DNA of 64,000 nucleotides, from contig JAJYRQ010000008.1 in assembly GCA_021794015.1 (NCBI GenBank), positions 1 to 64,000 of the forward strand. Direction: 5' to 3'. The position numbers were made by a program, and so were the translations under genes. The stretch's first letter is position 1. Every line of letters begins with the position of its first letter. The DNA is from Deltaproteobacteria bacterium. Lineage in GTDB: Bacteria; Desulfobacterota; Binatia; Binatales; Binataceae. This document shows, piece after piece, positions 36,453-45,017 of the stretch. The notes under the pieces are model-generated. The model did no database searches, had not been told where the DNA came from, and saw only the letters and a list, made by a program, of their open reading frames with translations.

Positions 36453-37151
36453 TCAGGCAGCCGCTCGCGCCACGCCCAAGTCAACCTTGACGCCCGGGCC
36501 CATGGTGGAGGCCAGGGCGATGCTCTTGACGTAGTTGCCCTTGGCGCTGGCCGGTTTGGCCCGCAGCACCGCGGCGAGCAGCGCGTGCGCGTTTTCCAGC
36601 AGCTTGTCCGCGCCGAAGCTCATCTTGCCCAGCGGGGCGTGGACCACACCTGCCTTGTCGACGCGAAAATCGACCTTACCCGCCTTGATCTCGCGCACCG
36701 CGCGCGCCACGTCCTGGGTGACCGTCCCCAGCCGCGGATTGGGCATCAGTCCGCGCGGGCCGAGTATCCTGCCCACCCGTCCGACCTGTCCCATGATATC
36801 CGGGGTTGCGACCACCGCCTCGAAGTCGAGCCAGTTTTCCTCCTGGATGCGCTTGATGAGGTCCTCGGCGCCCACGTAGTCGGCGCCCGCCTCGCGCGCC
36901 TCGCGCTCCTTGTCGCCCCGGGCCAGCACCAGCACGCGCGCCCGGCGCCCGGTGCCGTTAGGCAGCACCACGGTGCCGCGCACGTTCTGGTCTGCCTGGC
37001 GCGGGTCGACGTTGAGGCGGACTGCGATCTCGACGGTCTGGTCGAACTTGGCCGCCGGGGTCTCGGTCACCAGGCGCATCGCCTGCTCAAGCGGATAGCG
37101 CTCCTGCCGGTTGATCCGGCCTAAAGCTGCGCGATATTTCTTTCCCGCCAT
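36453..37151 (-). CDS. rplA: 50S ribosomal protein L1
   Basis: 232 aa. The signature [21 protein letters not shown] is present. L1 forms the mobile stalk that guides E-site tRNA release and represses its own operon with L11 in E. coli. Confidence 0.97.
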   Translation of the reverse strand: MAGKKYRAALGRINRQERYPLEQAMRLVTETPAAKFDQTVEIAVRLNVDPRQADQNVRGTVVLPNGTGRRARVLVLARGDKEREAREAGADYVGAEDLIKRIQEENWLDFEAVVATPDIMGQVGRVGRILGPRGLMPNPRLGTVTQDVARAVREIKAGKVDFRVDKAGVVHAPLGKMSFGADKLLENAHALLAAVLRAKPASAKGNYVKSIALASTMGPGVKVDLGVARAAA

Positions 37152-37162
37152 AGCAGCGTCCT

Positions 37163-37588
37163 TTATCCAACGACCTCGATCCCCATCGAGCGGGCCGTGC
37201 CTGCGACCGTTCTCACGGCCGCCTCGAGGTCCTTGGCCGTGAGGTCCTGAAGCTTAAGTCTGGCAATCTCCTCGACCTGCTGGCGCGTCACCTTGCCGAC
37301 CTTGGCCTTGTTCGGCGTGGCCGAGCCCTTCTCGATCCCCGCCGCCTTGAGCAGGAGCGCCGCGGCGGGGGGACTCTTGGTGATGAAACTGAAGGAGCGG
37401 TCGGCGTAAACCGTCACCACCACCGGAATCACCATGCTCTGGAGCTGCTGCGTGCGGGCGTTGAACGCCTTGCAGAACTCCATGATGTTGACCCCGCGCT
37501 GACCCAGGGCCGGCCCCACCGGCGGCGACGGATTCGCCTGCCCGGCCGGGATTTGCAGCTTCACCTGACCGATGACTTTCTTCGCCAC
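37163..37588 (-). CDS. rplK: 50S ribosomal protein L11
   Basis: 141 aa. [20 protein letters not shown] and the proline-containing [20 protein letters not shown] are canonical; it forms the GTPase-associated centre with 23S rRNA and the thiostrepton site. First ribosomal gene after nusG. Confidence 0.98.
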   Translation of the reverse strand: MAKKVIGQVKLQIPAGQANPSPPVGPALGQRGVNIMEFCKAFNARTQQLQSMVIPVVVTVYADRSFSFITKSPPAAALLLKAAGIEKGSATPNKAKVGKVTRQQVEEIARLKLQDLTAKDLEAAVRTVAGTARSMGIEVVG

Positions 37589-37677
37589 TTAGCTGAGCTT
37601 TCTACGGTTCCGGGCTGCACAAAGGCGGCGCCGCTTGGGCTGTGCTGCAGCCGCTTCTTGCGCCCGGGCCCGGGCTG

Positions 37678-38259
37678 TTACGCCTTTTCTACCTGGATGA
37701 AATCGAGCTCGACCGGTGTAGCGCGGCCGAAGATCGAGATAAGCACGCGAACCTTGCCCTTTTCGGGGCGGACCTCCTCCACCGTTCCGTTGAAATCCTG
37801 GAACGGCCCGTCAATCACTTTGACCGCCTCGCCCGCCTCGAACAGCACCTTGGGCTTGGGCTTGAGCGCGCCCTCCTCCATCTGCTGGGTAATCTCCTGG
37901 ACCTCGGCGGCCGGCACCTCGGGCGGATTGGTCGCGTGACCGACAAACCCCGTCACGCGCGGTGTCTCCTTGACTACATGCCAGGTCTCTTCGTCCAGCT
38001 CCATGTTGACGAAGATGTAGCCCGGGAAGAACTTGCGGCTGGAAATCTTGCGCTGCCCGCCCTTGCCCAACTCCTGCACCCGCTCCATGGGCAAGAGAAC
38101 GGGGCCGATCCTATCCTCCAGGTTGAGCGCGCGCACGCGTTCCTCGAGCGCAGCCTTGGCCTTCTGCTCGAAGCCCGAGTAAGTGTGCACCACGTACCAT
38201 TTCTTGCCGGTCGGGCCGCTCTCGCCCTGAACCGTCTGCTCAGACGTGGAATCTGCCAT
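37678..38259 (-). CDS. nusG: Transcription factor NusG
   Basis: 193 aa from ATG 38259 (MADSTSEQTVQGESGPTGKK). The NGN domain starts WYVVHTYSGFEQKAKAALEE; the KOW domain is EAVKVIDGPFQDFNGTVEEV. It links RNA polymerase to Rho or to the leading ribosome through S10. About 20 extra polar residues precede the NGN domain. Located between secE and rplK. Confidence 0.97.
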   Translation of the reverse strand: MADSTSEQTVQGESGPTGKKWYVVHTYSGFEQKAKAALEERVRALNLEDRIGPVLLPMERVQELGKGGQRKISSRKFFPGYIFVNMELDEETWHVVKETPRVTGFVGHATNPPEVPAAEVQEITQQMEEGALKPKPKVLFEAGEAVKVIDGPFQDFNGTVEEVRPEKGKVRVLISIFGRATPVELDFIQVEKA

Positions 38260-38398
38260 TAATCCTGTCAAAACGTCACCGTCGACGGCCAAGGAGCCGG
38301 TCCTCCGCGGCCAACCTTGGGCCTTAAGGCCGCCATGGCGTGCCGAGGTCCGCCGTCTTGATCCGGCCCCCGCAGGGCCCGCCCTTCGCGTCACGGCA

Positions 38399-38614
38399 TT
38401 AGTGCAACAAACGCTGAACCAGCCGTGTTGCCGCCAAATCGATCAGCCCCAGCCACAGCGCCACCGTCACGCTTAGCACCACAACGACAACGGTGGCCTG
38501 CGCCGTCTCCTTCGGCGAGGGAAAATGAACCTTCGCAAGCTCTGTGCGCGACTCGAAGACGAAACTAACCAGGTCGCTAACGTACTTCTTTACTTTATCC
38601 ACGAAACCGCTCAA
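38399..38614 (-). CDS. secE: SecE translocase subunit
   Basis: 71 aa, single-helix short form: ELAKVHFPSPKETAQATVVV amphipathic segment followed by one membrane span (about 42-65). It clamps SecY in the SecYEG channel. Between tRNA-Trp and nusG, the classical location. Confidence 0.96.
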   Translation of the reverse strand: MSGFVDKVKKYVSDLVSFVFESRTELAKVHFPSPKETAQATVVVVVLSVTVALWLGLIDLAATRLVQRLLH

Positions 38615-38645
38615 CGATCAAGCCCCCTCCCCAGGCAACCGCAAA

Positions 38646-38723
38646 TGGCGGGCCAGGCAGGATTCGAACCTGCAACCCTCGGATTTGGAGTCCGATGCTC
38701 TGTCCAATTGGAGCTACTGACCC
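38646..38723 (-). tRNA. tRNA-Trp (CCA)
   Basis: Minus-strand cloverleaf: acceptor GGGTCAG/CTGGCCC, anticodon loop CTCCAAA (anticodon CCA, reads UGG), T-arm GCAGGTTCGAATCCTGC, encoded CCA tail. Located 31 bp upstream of secE. Confidence 0.96.
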
Positions 38724-38820
38724 CCCCAAAAACACTCGCTCGGCGGTGCCGCGCCCCCCGATCGGCACCCCCGGGCTTATGCCGCCCGGAACTGTTACGC
38801 TACCAGCCTTGCGCGCCGGC

Positions 38821-38973
38821 CTAAACCTTCGACTCCCGGTGAGCCGTATGAGCCCGGCAACTCGGGCAGAACTTGCGAAGCACCAGCTTGTCCTGTTGCC
38901 GTTTCTTGTTCTTGGTTGTCGTATAGTTGCGCCGTTTGCAACTATCGCATGCAAGGGCAATCAGCTCTCTCAT
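38821..38973 (-). CDS. rpmG: 50S ribosomal protein L33 (zinc form)
   Basis: 50 aa: begins [20 protein letters not shown], contains [19 protein letters not shown] and ends [15 protein letters not shown] and CPSC make the zinc-binding form. ATG 38973, TAG stop. It lies between tRNA-Thr and tRNA-Trp, taking the place where tufB is found in E. coli. Confidence 0.96.
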   Translation of the reverse strand: MRELIALACDSCKRRNYTTTKNKKRQQDKLVLRKFCPSCRAHTAHRESKV

Positions 38974-39025
38974 CTCACCATCCTCAAGGCCATCACAACC
39001 CGGCCGGCCCGCTCGAAACCTGGTA

Positions 39026-39098
<73 letters not shown>

Positions 39099-39152
39099 TT
39101 TGACGCTCCGCTTTTCCAGCCATGCTCCGCCGATAGGAACCAAGGCAACGCC

Positions 39153-39228
39153 TGGAGCGGGAAACGGGACTCGAACCCGCGACCCCGAGCTTGGAAGGCT
39201 CGCGCTCTACCAACTGAGCTATTCCCGC
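39153..39228 (-). tRNA. tRNA-Gly (TCC)
   Basis: Acceptor GCGGGAA/TTCCCGC, anticodon loop CTTCCAA (anticodon TCC, reads GGA), encoded CCA. Second in the tRNA-Tyr/Gly/Thr transcript. Confidence 0.95.
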
Positions 39229-39266
39229 CCCGCCACGAGGTCCGGTGAAATTCCCCTCCGGCGTGA

Positions 39267-39352
39267 TGGTGGAGAGGGGAGGATTCGAACCTCCGAAGGC
39301 ATAAGCCGGCAGATTTACAGTCTGCTCCCTTTGGCCGCTCGGGAACCTCTCC
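39267..39352 (-). tRNA. tRNA-Tyr (GTA)
   Basis: 86-nt type II tRNA with a long variable arm; acceptor GGAGAGG/CCTCTCC, anticodon GTA in ACTGTAAATC, encoded CCA. First gene of the tRNA-rpmG-secE-nusG transcript. Confidence 0.95.
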
Positions 39353-39435
39353 GTTTTCGCCACCCGGCCTTCGCACCACGTCCGGCGCGGAGCACCGGCG
39401 TTGAACCGCGCCGCCAAGACCCACAGGGTAGCATC

Positions 39436-39464
39436 ACATTACCATTGCGCGCGGCGCAACGCAA
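39436..39464 (-). promoter_or_regulatory. Predicted promoter of tRNA/secE operon
   Basis: The minus strand reads TTGCGT (39459-39464), 17-bp spacer, TAATGT (39436-39441), about 84 bp upstream of tRNA-Tyr. It is the best sigma-70 candidate in the 281-bp gap between the MarR gene and tRNA-Tyr. The gap also contains two hairpins (39548-39563 and 39586-39608) without T-runs, so no clear terminator for the upstream catabolic operon. Confidence 0.4.
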
Positions 39465-39633
39465 AAATCCTCTGCCCGCCGCCCGGCCAAACCAACATCT
39501 TGCCCGACCCGTATCGCCTTTTTCCAGGTTCCCCTCAGGGCTCGTTCGCGCGCCCTGGCGCGCACCGCGTCGAGAATTCCCTAAGCCCGGTCGGCTTTCG
39601 CAACCGGGAGCCGTCGCGCCGTCTTTGCCGCAC

Positions 39634-40116
39634 TCAGGTCAGCCGCAACAGCAGTTCCAGGAACCGTACGCGATCGGCCGCGCTCAGCGGGCTGAGCGTA
39701 TCACGCGTCACCTGGAAGGCCTTGCCAACCAGGCGAGTCAGCAACCGCCGGGCCTGGGGCGTAAGCCGCAAGAGCTTTCGCCGCCCGTCTCTGGCATCCT
39801 CCAGCCGCGTCACCAGCCCGCGTTCGAGCAACCGTTCGACAACCGACCGGACGGTCGCCGGGTCCATGGCGGTAAGCCGCCCAAGGTGATTCTGCGATAC
39901 GCTGCGCTGCTGGTAAATGCGTACCAGCGTCGTCCACTGCCTGGGGGTGAGCCGATGGCGGCCGAAATGGCGCACAAAAATGGCCGTGGCGCGCTGATGG
40001 GCTTTGCGCAGCAGGAAACCTACCTGCTCTTCGAGCAAGTAGGTTTCCAGCGAGCAAGCGCCAACGGCACGGCCCGAGTGGGAATCGCTGTTTTGTCTGT
40101 AACGTCCGTTGCTCAT
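39634..40116 (-). CDS. MarR-family transcriptional regulator
   Basis: 160 aa from ATG 40116; a GTG at 40173 would add 19 residues, and neither has a good ribosome binding site. Winged-helix core: TPRQWTTLVRIYQQRSVSQN, recognition helix MDPATVRSVVERLLERGLV and wing RLEDARDGRRKLLRLTPQAR, flanked by dimerisation helices. MarR proteins typically repress degradation operons and release DNA on binding a small aromatic acid. As the last gene of the cluster it probably controls the operon starting at 56136. Confidence 0.9.
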   Translation of the reverse strand: MSNGRYRQNSDSHSGRAVGACSLETYLLEEQVGFLLRKAHQRATAIFVRHFGRHRLTPRQWTTLVRIYQQRSVSQNHLGRLTAMDPATVRSVVERLLERGLVTRLEDARDGRRKLLRLTPQARRLLTRLVGKAFQVTRDTLSPLSAADRVRFLELLLRLT

Positions 40117-40211
40117 GGTCGTGAGCGGCGCTTGGTGCTGGCTTACCCGGCAAGCCTGCCTGCGCGCCGCCACAACAACCCGCGCCCTCTTTGCAGCCGA
40201 AAGCCCGTCGG

Positions 40212-41405
40212 CTAAGCCGCAACGACCTCGGGCAGCCGGGTCGCAGGCGGCGTATTGCGGCTACGCCCGGTGCGTACCACGCCGTCGATTATCGTCATGC
40301 CCACCCCCGGGATATCGCCCAAGGCGACACTCTCGAGCAGGGTCTTGCCCGCCGAGTGCTGGGCCCGGTCCATGATGACCAAGTCCGCAGGCCGCCCGAC
40401 CTCGACCAGGCCCGCTTCAAGCCCGCGCATCCGCGCCGTATTCCCGGTTGCAAAACAGAAGGCCTGTTCGGGCGCCAGCTCGCCAACGCCTGAAAGCAGC
40501 GCCACCATCCGCAGGATGCCGAGCGGTTGGACGCCCGAGCCGGCCGGACTGTCGGTGCCGAGAATCACCCGCTGTAGCTGGCTCATTTCCTTGGCCGTGC
40601 GCAGGGTGTAAAGCGCGGCGCGCTCGTTGCCGTTGTGCACCAGCTCCAGCGCGCGCGCCGACGCTTCGCAAAGCACCCGGATTTGGTCGAGCGGCAGCGC
40701 CGTGTGTCCGCCGTTGACGTGGCCGATAACGTCAGGGTCCGCCTCGAGCACCACGTCCTTGTCGATTAGCCCCGAGCCCGGGATAGACGGGCCTCCGGTA
40801 TGGATCGTGCTGTTGATCCCGTACTTGCGCGCCCAGGCAACCATCTGGCGCGCCTCGGCCCCGGTTTTGACGCTGCCCAATCCGATCTCGCCAAGCAGCC
40901 CCACGCCCGCCTCGGCCAACTCCCTGAAGTCGCTCTCCACCATGCCTTGCTCAAGCACGGGCGCGCCCGCGCGCACCTTGACGCCGCTGGGGCGAAACTC
41001 GCTAAAGGCGCGCTGGGCGGTGATGGCCAGCGCCTTGAGTCCGACGATGTCCTTGGGGCGGCCCGGTAGATGCACCTCTCCGGCCGAGACCAAGGTGGTG
41101 ACGCCGCCGTGCAGAAAGCTGTCGATCCAGTTGAGCTGGGACTGGCGCGGCGTCCAGTCGCCGAACACCGGATGGGCGTGGCTGTCGATGAGGCCCGGAG
41201 CAACGGTCGTCCCCTTGGCGTCAATCACCGTGGCCGCCCCCTCGGCGTCCACCTCGGCAGCCCTGCCGACGGCGGCGATGCGGCCGTCCACCGCAACGAT
41301 TGTGTCGGCCTCGAGGATCGGTCGCCCGAGGTCGCCGGAGAGCAGAAGTCCGATGTTGCGAATTACCAGCTTGCCGGCCGCGCCGCTTGCTTGCGCTTGC
41401 GCCAT
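40212..41405 (-). CDS. Enamidase-like amidohydrolase
   Basis: 397 aa. The overall pattern closely follows my recollection of E. barkeri enamidase, which hydrolyses 1,4,5,6-tetrahydro-6-oxonicotinate to ammonium and (S)-2-formylglutarate. Shared features include an N-terminus of the KLVIRNIGLLLSGDLG type, LHGGVTTLVSAGEVHLPGRP, GEIGLGSVK and HTGGPSIPGSG, and a C-terminus of the SRNTPPATR type. Metal ligands expected for this amidohydrolase subtype are present: His76, His78, Glu173, His202, His229 and Asp285. It sits downstream of the ABC importer in the same orientation as the reductase and hydroxylase genes, supporting ring cleavage as its role. A generic imidazolonepropionase-like function remains possible. 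Confidence 0.82.
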   Translation of the reverse strand: MAQAQASGAAGKLVIRNIGLLLSGDLGRPILEADTIVAVDGRIAAVGRAAEVDAEGAATVIDAKGTTVAPGLIDSHAHPVFGDWTPRQSQLNWIDSFLHGGVTTLVSAGEVHLPGRPKDIVGLKALAITAQRAFSEFRPSGVKVRAGAPVLEQGMVESDFRELAEAGVGLLGEIGLGSVKTGAEARQMVAWARKYGINSTIHTGGPSIPGSGLIDKDVVLEADPDVIGHVNGGHTALPLDQIRVLCEASARALELVHNGNERAALYTLRTAKEMSQLQRVILGTDSPAGSGVQPLGILRMVALLSGVGELAPEQAFCFATGNTARMRGLEAGLVEVGRPADLVIMDRAQHSAGKTLLESVALGDIPGVGMTIIDGVVRTGRSRNTPPATRLPEVVAA

Positions 41406-41472
41406 AGTTGCCTCCTTGGCTCCGTGCCGAGGCGCCTGTCTGCCCGAGAGCGCTCGGCTTGTTTGCTGCGCG

Positions 41473-42174
41473 CTAGACGGCCAGGTATGCCGCCCAGGAC
41501 GGCTCGTCGGCCGCCAGTTGCGTCATGGTGCCGCTGTGCCGGATACGCCCTTTTTCGATGACATAGGCGCGGTCGCCGACCAGCGCGGCGAAGCGTAAGT
41601 TCTGCTCGGCCAGCACCACGGTGAGCCCCTCGGACTTGAGTTCGCGCACCATCTGCGCCATGCGCGAGACGATGAGCGGTGCCAGTCCTTCGGACGGCTC
41701 ATCCAGCAGGAGCAGCGCCGGATTACCCATCAGCGTGCGCGCCACCGCCAGCATCTGCTGCTCCCCGCCGCTCATCATGGCGGCGCCCCGCCAGCGCATC
41801 TCACCCAGATTAGGAAAAAGCGCGAAAATCCGATCCACGGTCCAGCCGGGTGCGCCGGGCCGCGCCGGGCGGCGCCCCACCTCCAGGTTTTCCATCACCG
41901 TGAGCTCGGTAAAAATCCGCCGCTCCTCAGGCACGTAGCCGATCCCCAGCCGACTAACCGCGTAGGGCGGCAGGCCCCGAATCGAACGGCCGTGGAAGCG
42001 TATCTCGCCGCAGACCGGACGAACCAGGCCGATAACGCTCTTAAGGGTGGTCGATTTGCCCGCTCCGTTGCGCCCCAGCAGCACCACCACTTCGCCGCGC
42101 GCCACCTCGAGTTCGAGGTCCGACAGGATATGGGCCTGCCCATAAAACGTGTTAAGCCCGCGTACCGAAAGCAT
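41473..42174 (-). CDS. livF: LivF-type ABC transporter ATPase
   Basis: 233 aa. Walker A GRNGAGKSTT, signature MSGGEQQMLAVARTLMG, Walker B LLLLDEPSEGLAP. The high-affinity branched-chain amino acid (HAAT) family also moves amides and aromatic acids. The start is fused to the livG stop (TGATG at 42172-42176). Confidence 0.93.
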   Translation of the reverse strand: MLSVRGLNTFYGQAHILSDLELEVARGEVVVLLGRNGAGKSTTLKSVIGLVRPVCGEIRFHGRSIRGLPPYAVSRLGIGYVPEERRIFTELTVMENLEVGRRPARPGAPGWTVDRIFALFPNLGEMRWRGAAMMSGGEQQMLAVARTLMGNPALLLLDEPSEGLAPLIVSRMAQMVRELKSEGLTVVLAEQNLRFAALVGDRAYVIEKGRIRHSGTMTQLAADEPSWAAYLAV

Positions 42175-42932
42175 CAGGCGGCTCCCGCGACCTGGCCCAG
42201 GTAGACCTCGCGCACCCGAGCGTCCTGGCGCACCCGGCTCGGAGCGCCCTCGGCTATGATCTCTCCGCGGTCGAGCACAATAATGCGGTCGGCGTGGGCA
42301 AAGACGACATCCATGTCGTGCTCGGTGAAGAGGATTCCCATGCGCCGCTCGCGAGCGATCTCGGCGCTAAGCCGCATTAGCGCGCGCCGCTCCTCTGGCG
42401 CCATCCCGGCCGTCGGCTCATCCATCAGCAGCACCACCGGCCAATTGGCCAGCGCAATGGCCAACTCGACCCGCTTGAGATCGCCGTAGGCCAGAAGACC
42501 GCAGAGCCGCTCGGCCTGATCGGCCATCCCGACCCGCTCCAAAAGCTCGATTGCCTCCTCGACGTACAGAGCACCGGCCGGCCGCCAAAGACCGAGGACC
42601 CGGCGCCGGCCTGCGATGAGCGCCATCTGCACATTCTCCCGCACGGTCATCGAGCCGAACACCGCCGCGATTTGGAAGGTGCGCCCAACCCCGAGCCGGC
42701 AGAGCCGGCGCGCAGGCAACCCCACCAGCTCGCGCCCGTTTAACCGGATGCTGCCGCGCTCGGGCCGTAACTGCCCGCCCAGAATGTTAAGGCAAGTGGT
42801 CTTGCCGGCGCCGTTGGGCCCGATGAGCGCCAGAATCTCGCCCTCGCCAAGCTCGAAACTGACGCCGTTAAGCGCCGCCACGGCGCCGAAGCTCTTGGCC
42901 AGGCCGTTGACGGTCAGCAGGCTCACCCTCAC
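42174..42932 (-). CDS. livG: LivG-type ABC transporter ATPase
   Basis: 252 aa from GTG 42932, which overlaps the permease stop and has GGAGG just upstream. Walker A GPNGAGKTTC, signature LLAYGDLKRVELAIAL and Walker B VVLLMDEPTAGM are intact. It pairs with LivF to energise the permease at 42929-44788. Confidence 0.93.
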   Translation of the reverse strand: MRVSLLTVNGLAKSFGAVAALNGVSFELGEGEILALIGPNGAGKTTCLNILGGQLRPERGSIRLNGRELVGLPARRLCRLGVGRTFQIAAVFGSMTVRENVQMALIAGRRRVLGLWRPAGALYVEEAIELLERVGMADQAERLCGLLAYGDLKRVELAIALANWPVVLLMDEPTAGMAPEERRALMRLSAEIARERRMGILFTEHDMDVVFAHADRIIVLDRGEIIAEGAPSRVRQDARVREVYLGQVAGAA

Positions 42933-44788
42933 CGCCCTCCCTGCGCAAGCCTTGCGGCGCGCGCACCGATAAACCCTACGATTCCCCGCGGGAAAGCTAT
43001 CACCAGCGCGATAATGATCGCACCCACCACGGCGCGCCAGTAATCGGTCAGCGAACCAATCTGCTCTCTGAGACCGGTAAAGACCGCGGCGCCGACCGGC
43101 GAGCCCGCCATCGTCTCCAGCCCGCCCAGCAGCACCATCACGATGGCGTCGATCGACCTCGACACCGACATCACGGTCGGAAAGACGCCGCCCTTGGACA
43201 AGGCATAAAGCCCGCCGGAAATGCCGGCAAACAGCCCGGCCAGGCTGAAGGCGAGCCATTGATGGCGGCGCACGTCGATCCCGATTGCGTCGCAGCGCAG
43301 GGCAGAGTCGCGCCCGGCCCGCAGCGTGTAACCGAACGGGGCCCGCAAGACCCGCCGCAGCAGCGCGACGCAGCCGCCGCACAGGCCCAGCGCCAGATAA
43401 CAGAAGACCAGCTTGTTGCCGGCCCACGGCGCAGGCCATACCCCCAGCACCCCGTTGTCGCCCCCGGTCAGCGCGTCCCACTGAACGGCTGCCGCCCACA
43501 CCATCTGGGCAAAAGCCAGCGTCAACATCGCGAAATAAACGCCGGAAAGCCGAACACAAAACCAGCCGAACACCAGAGCGCCCACCCCCGCCAGAACGCC
43601 CGCCGCCGCCAGCGCCGCCGCCATTCCCCAGCCAAGCTTCGCAACCAAGAGGGCCACCCCGTAAGCCCCAAGGCCGAAATACGCCGCATGCCCGAAAGAG
43701 ACCAGCCCACCCGGACCCATCATGAAGTAAAGGCTGGCCGCAAACAGCGACAGTGTCGCCACCTCGGTCAGCACCACGCGGCCATAGTTGCCGCTTACCA
43801 GGGGCACCGCCAGCACCAGCGCGCAAAGCGTGTAGAGCAGCACCGCAGGCACCTGGAAACCGGCCCCTGTCCCAACCTCGACAGCCCGATTCATGCCGGC
43901 CTCGGGCTGCGGCCGGCCCAACAGCCCCTGCGGACGTATCACCAACACCACTGCCATCACCACGAAAATCAGCACCAGCGTCAGCTTTGGAAAAACCAGG
44001 ATGCCAAAGGTTTGCAGCTCTCCGATTATCACCGACGCCAAAAAGGCGCCCGCGATGCTTCCCATCCCGCCGACCACAACCACAACGAAGGCCTCGATGA
44101 TGATGCTCAAGTCCATCTGATGGTCGGCCGCTTCCAGCGGCAGTTGCACCGCTCCGCCCAACCCGGCTAAAAAAGCCCCGACGAAAAAGACGCCGGTGAA
44201 AAGCGTTGCCTGTCTTACCCCAAGCGCCCCAACCATCTCCCAGTCCTGCGTTGCCGCCCGCACCAGCGTGCCCCAGCGCGTGCGATGAACCAGCAGCCAC
44301 AAGCCGCCGGCGACGCCGACTCCCAGCGCGATAAGAAACAGCTCATACGAAGGGAACCGATGGCCGAACACCTCGATCGCGCCCTTCAACCCAGGCGCGC
44401 GAGGACCCAGCAAGTCCTGCGGACCCCAGATTGCCAGCACCGCGTCCTCCACCACCAGCACGACACCGAACGTGGCCAGCAGCGGGAACAACTCCGGCCC
44501 GCCGTACAACCGGCGCAGCACGAAAACCTCCATCGCCACGCCGATCAGTCCCACCGCGGCCGAGGCCAGCAGCAACCCGCCCCAGAAACCCACCGGCCCG
44601 CCGGCTCGGCTCACCAGGCTGTACGCAATGTAGGCGCCCAACATGTAGAACGAGCCGTGGGCAAAGTTGACGATGCGCGTCACCCCGAAGATGAGCGACA
44701 GGCCGCACGAGACCAGGAACAGCACCGCAGCCGTGGCAAGCCCGGTGAGCAACTCAATTGCGACGAAACTCAAAGCCGGATTCCCCAT
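42929..44788 (-). CDS. Fused LivH-LivM ABC permease
   Basis: 619 aa, about twice a single permease. Residues 1-300 are LivH-like (FGVTRIVNFAHGSFYMLGAY); residues 315-619 are LivM-like (GLVSFGHAAYFGLGAYGVAL and KSP-type loop GYTLRAGRDSALRCDAIGID). Around 16-18 membrane spans are expected. Fusion fixes 1:1 stoichiometry of the two halves. Neighbours livG and livF and the binding protein at 45018-46226 complete one importer. Confidence 0.93.
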   Translation of the reverse strand: MGNPALSFVAIELLTGLATAAVLFLVSCGLSLIFGVTRIVNFAHGSFYMLGAYIAYSLVSRAGGPVGFWGGLLLASAAVGLIGVAMEVFVLRRLYGGPELFPLLATFGVVLVVEDAVLAIWGPQDLLGPRAPGLKGAIEVFGHRFPSYELFLIALGVGVAGGLWLLVHRTRWGTLVRAATQDWEMVGALGVRQATLFTGVFFVGAFLAGLGGAVQLPLEAADHQMDLSIIIEAFVVVVVGGMGSIAGAFLASVIIGELQTFGILVFPKLTLVLIFVVMAVVLVIRPQGLLGRPQPEAGMNRAVEVGTGAGFQVPAVLLYTLCALVLAVPLVSGNYGRVVLTEVATLSLFAASLYFMMGPGGLVSFGHAAYFGLGAYGVALLVAKLGWGMAAALAAAGVLAGVGALVFGWFCVRLSGVYFAMLTLAFAQMVWAAAVQWDALTGGDNGVLGVWPAPWAGNKLVFCYLALGLCGGCVALLRRVLRAPFGYTLRAGRDSALRCDAIGIDVRRHQWLAFSLAGLFAGISGGLYALSKGGVFPTVMSVSRSIDAIVMVLLGGLETMAGSPVGAAVFTGLREQIGSLTDYWRAVVGAIIIALVIAFPRGIVGFIGARAARLAQGGR

Positions 44789-45017
44789 GCAACTTCAGGA
44801 CCCGGGCTGCACACGGGCCCCGCCGTCCACCAAACGTCGGCCGCCGGCCGCGCCGAACCCCCACGTTCTGTCCTTTTTCGCAGCCGCGCCTTGCTGCCGC
44901 ACTCCTGGCGGGTGTAACCGAGCATCCGGCACGTCAGTTCCGAGTTGAGGCCAAGGCGCGCTGCCGCAACGCTTTCGCTGCTGTCCGGGGCCGTCGGCCT
45001 CTGCGACCGGCCTCGGC

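Noticed and set aside
38974-39025. A second tuf gene expected beside tRNA-Thr
   Set aside because: The spacer between rpmG and tRNA-Thr is only about 50 bp and has no EF-Tu similarity.
39548-39608. Two hairpins as an intrinsic terminator after the MarR gene
   Set aside because: Stems are good, but neither is followed by a run of T on the minus strand.
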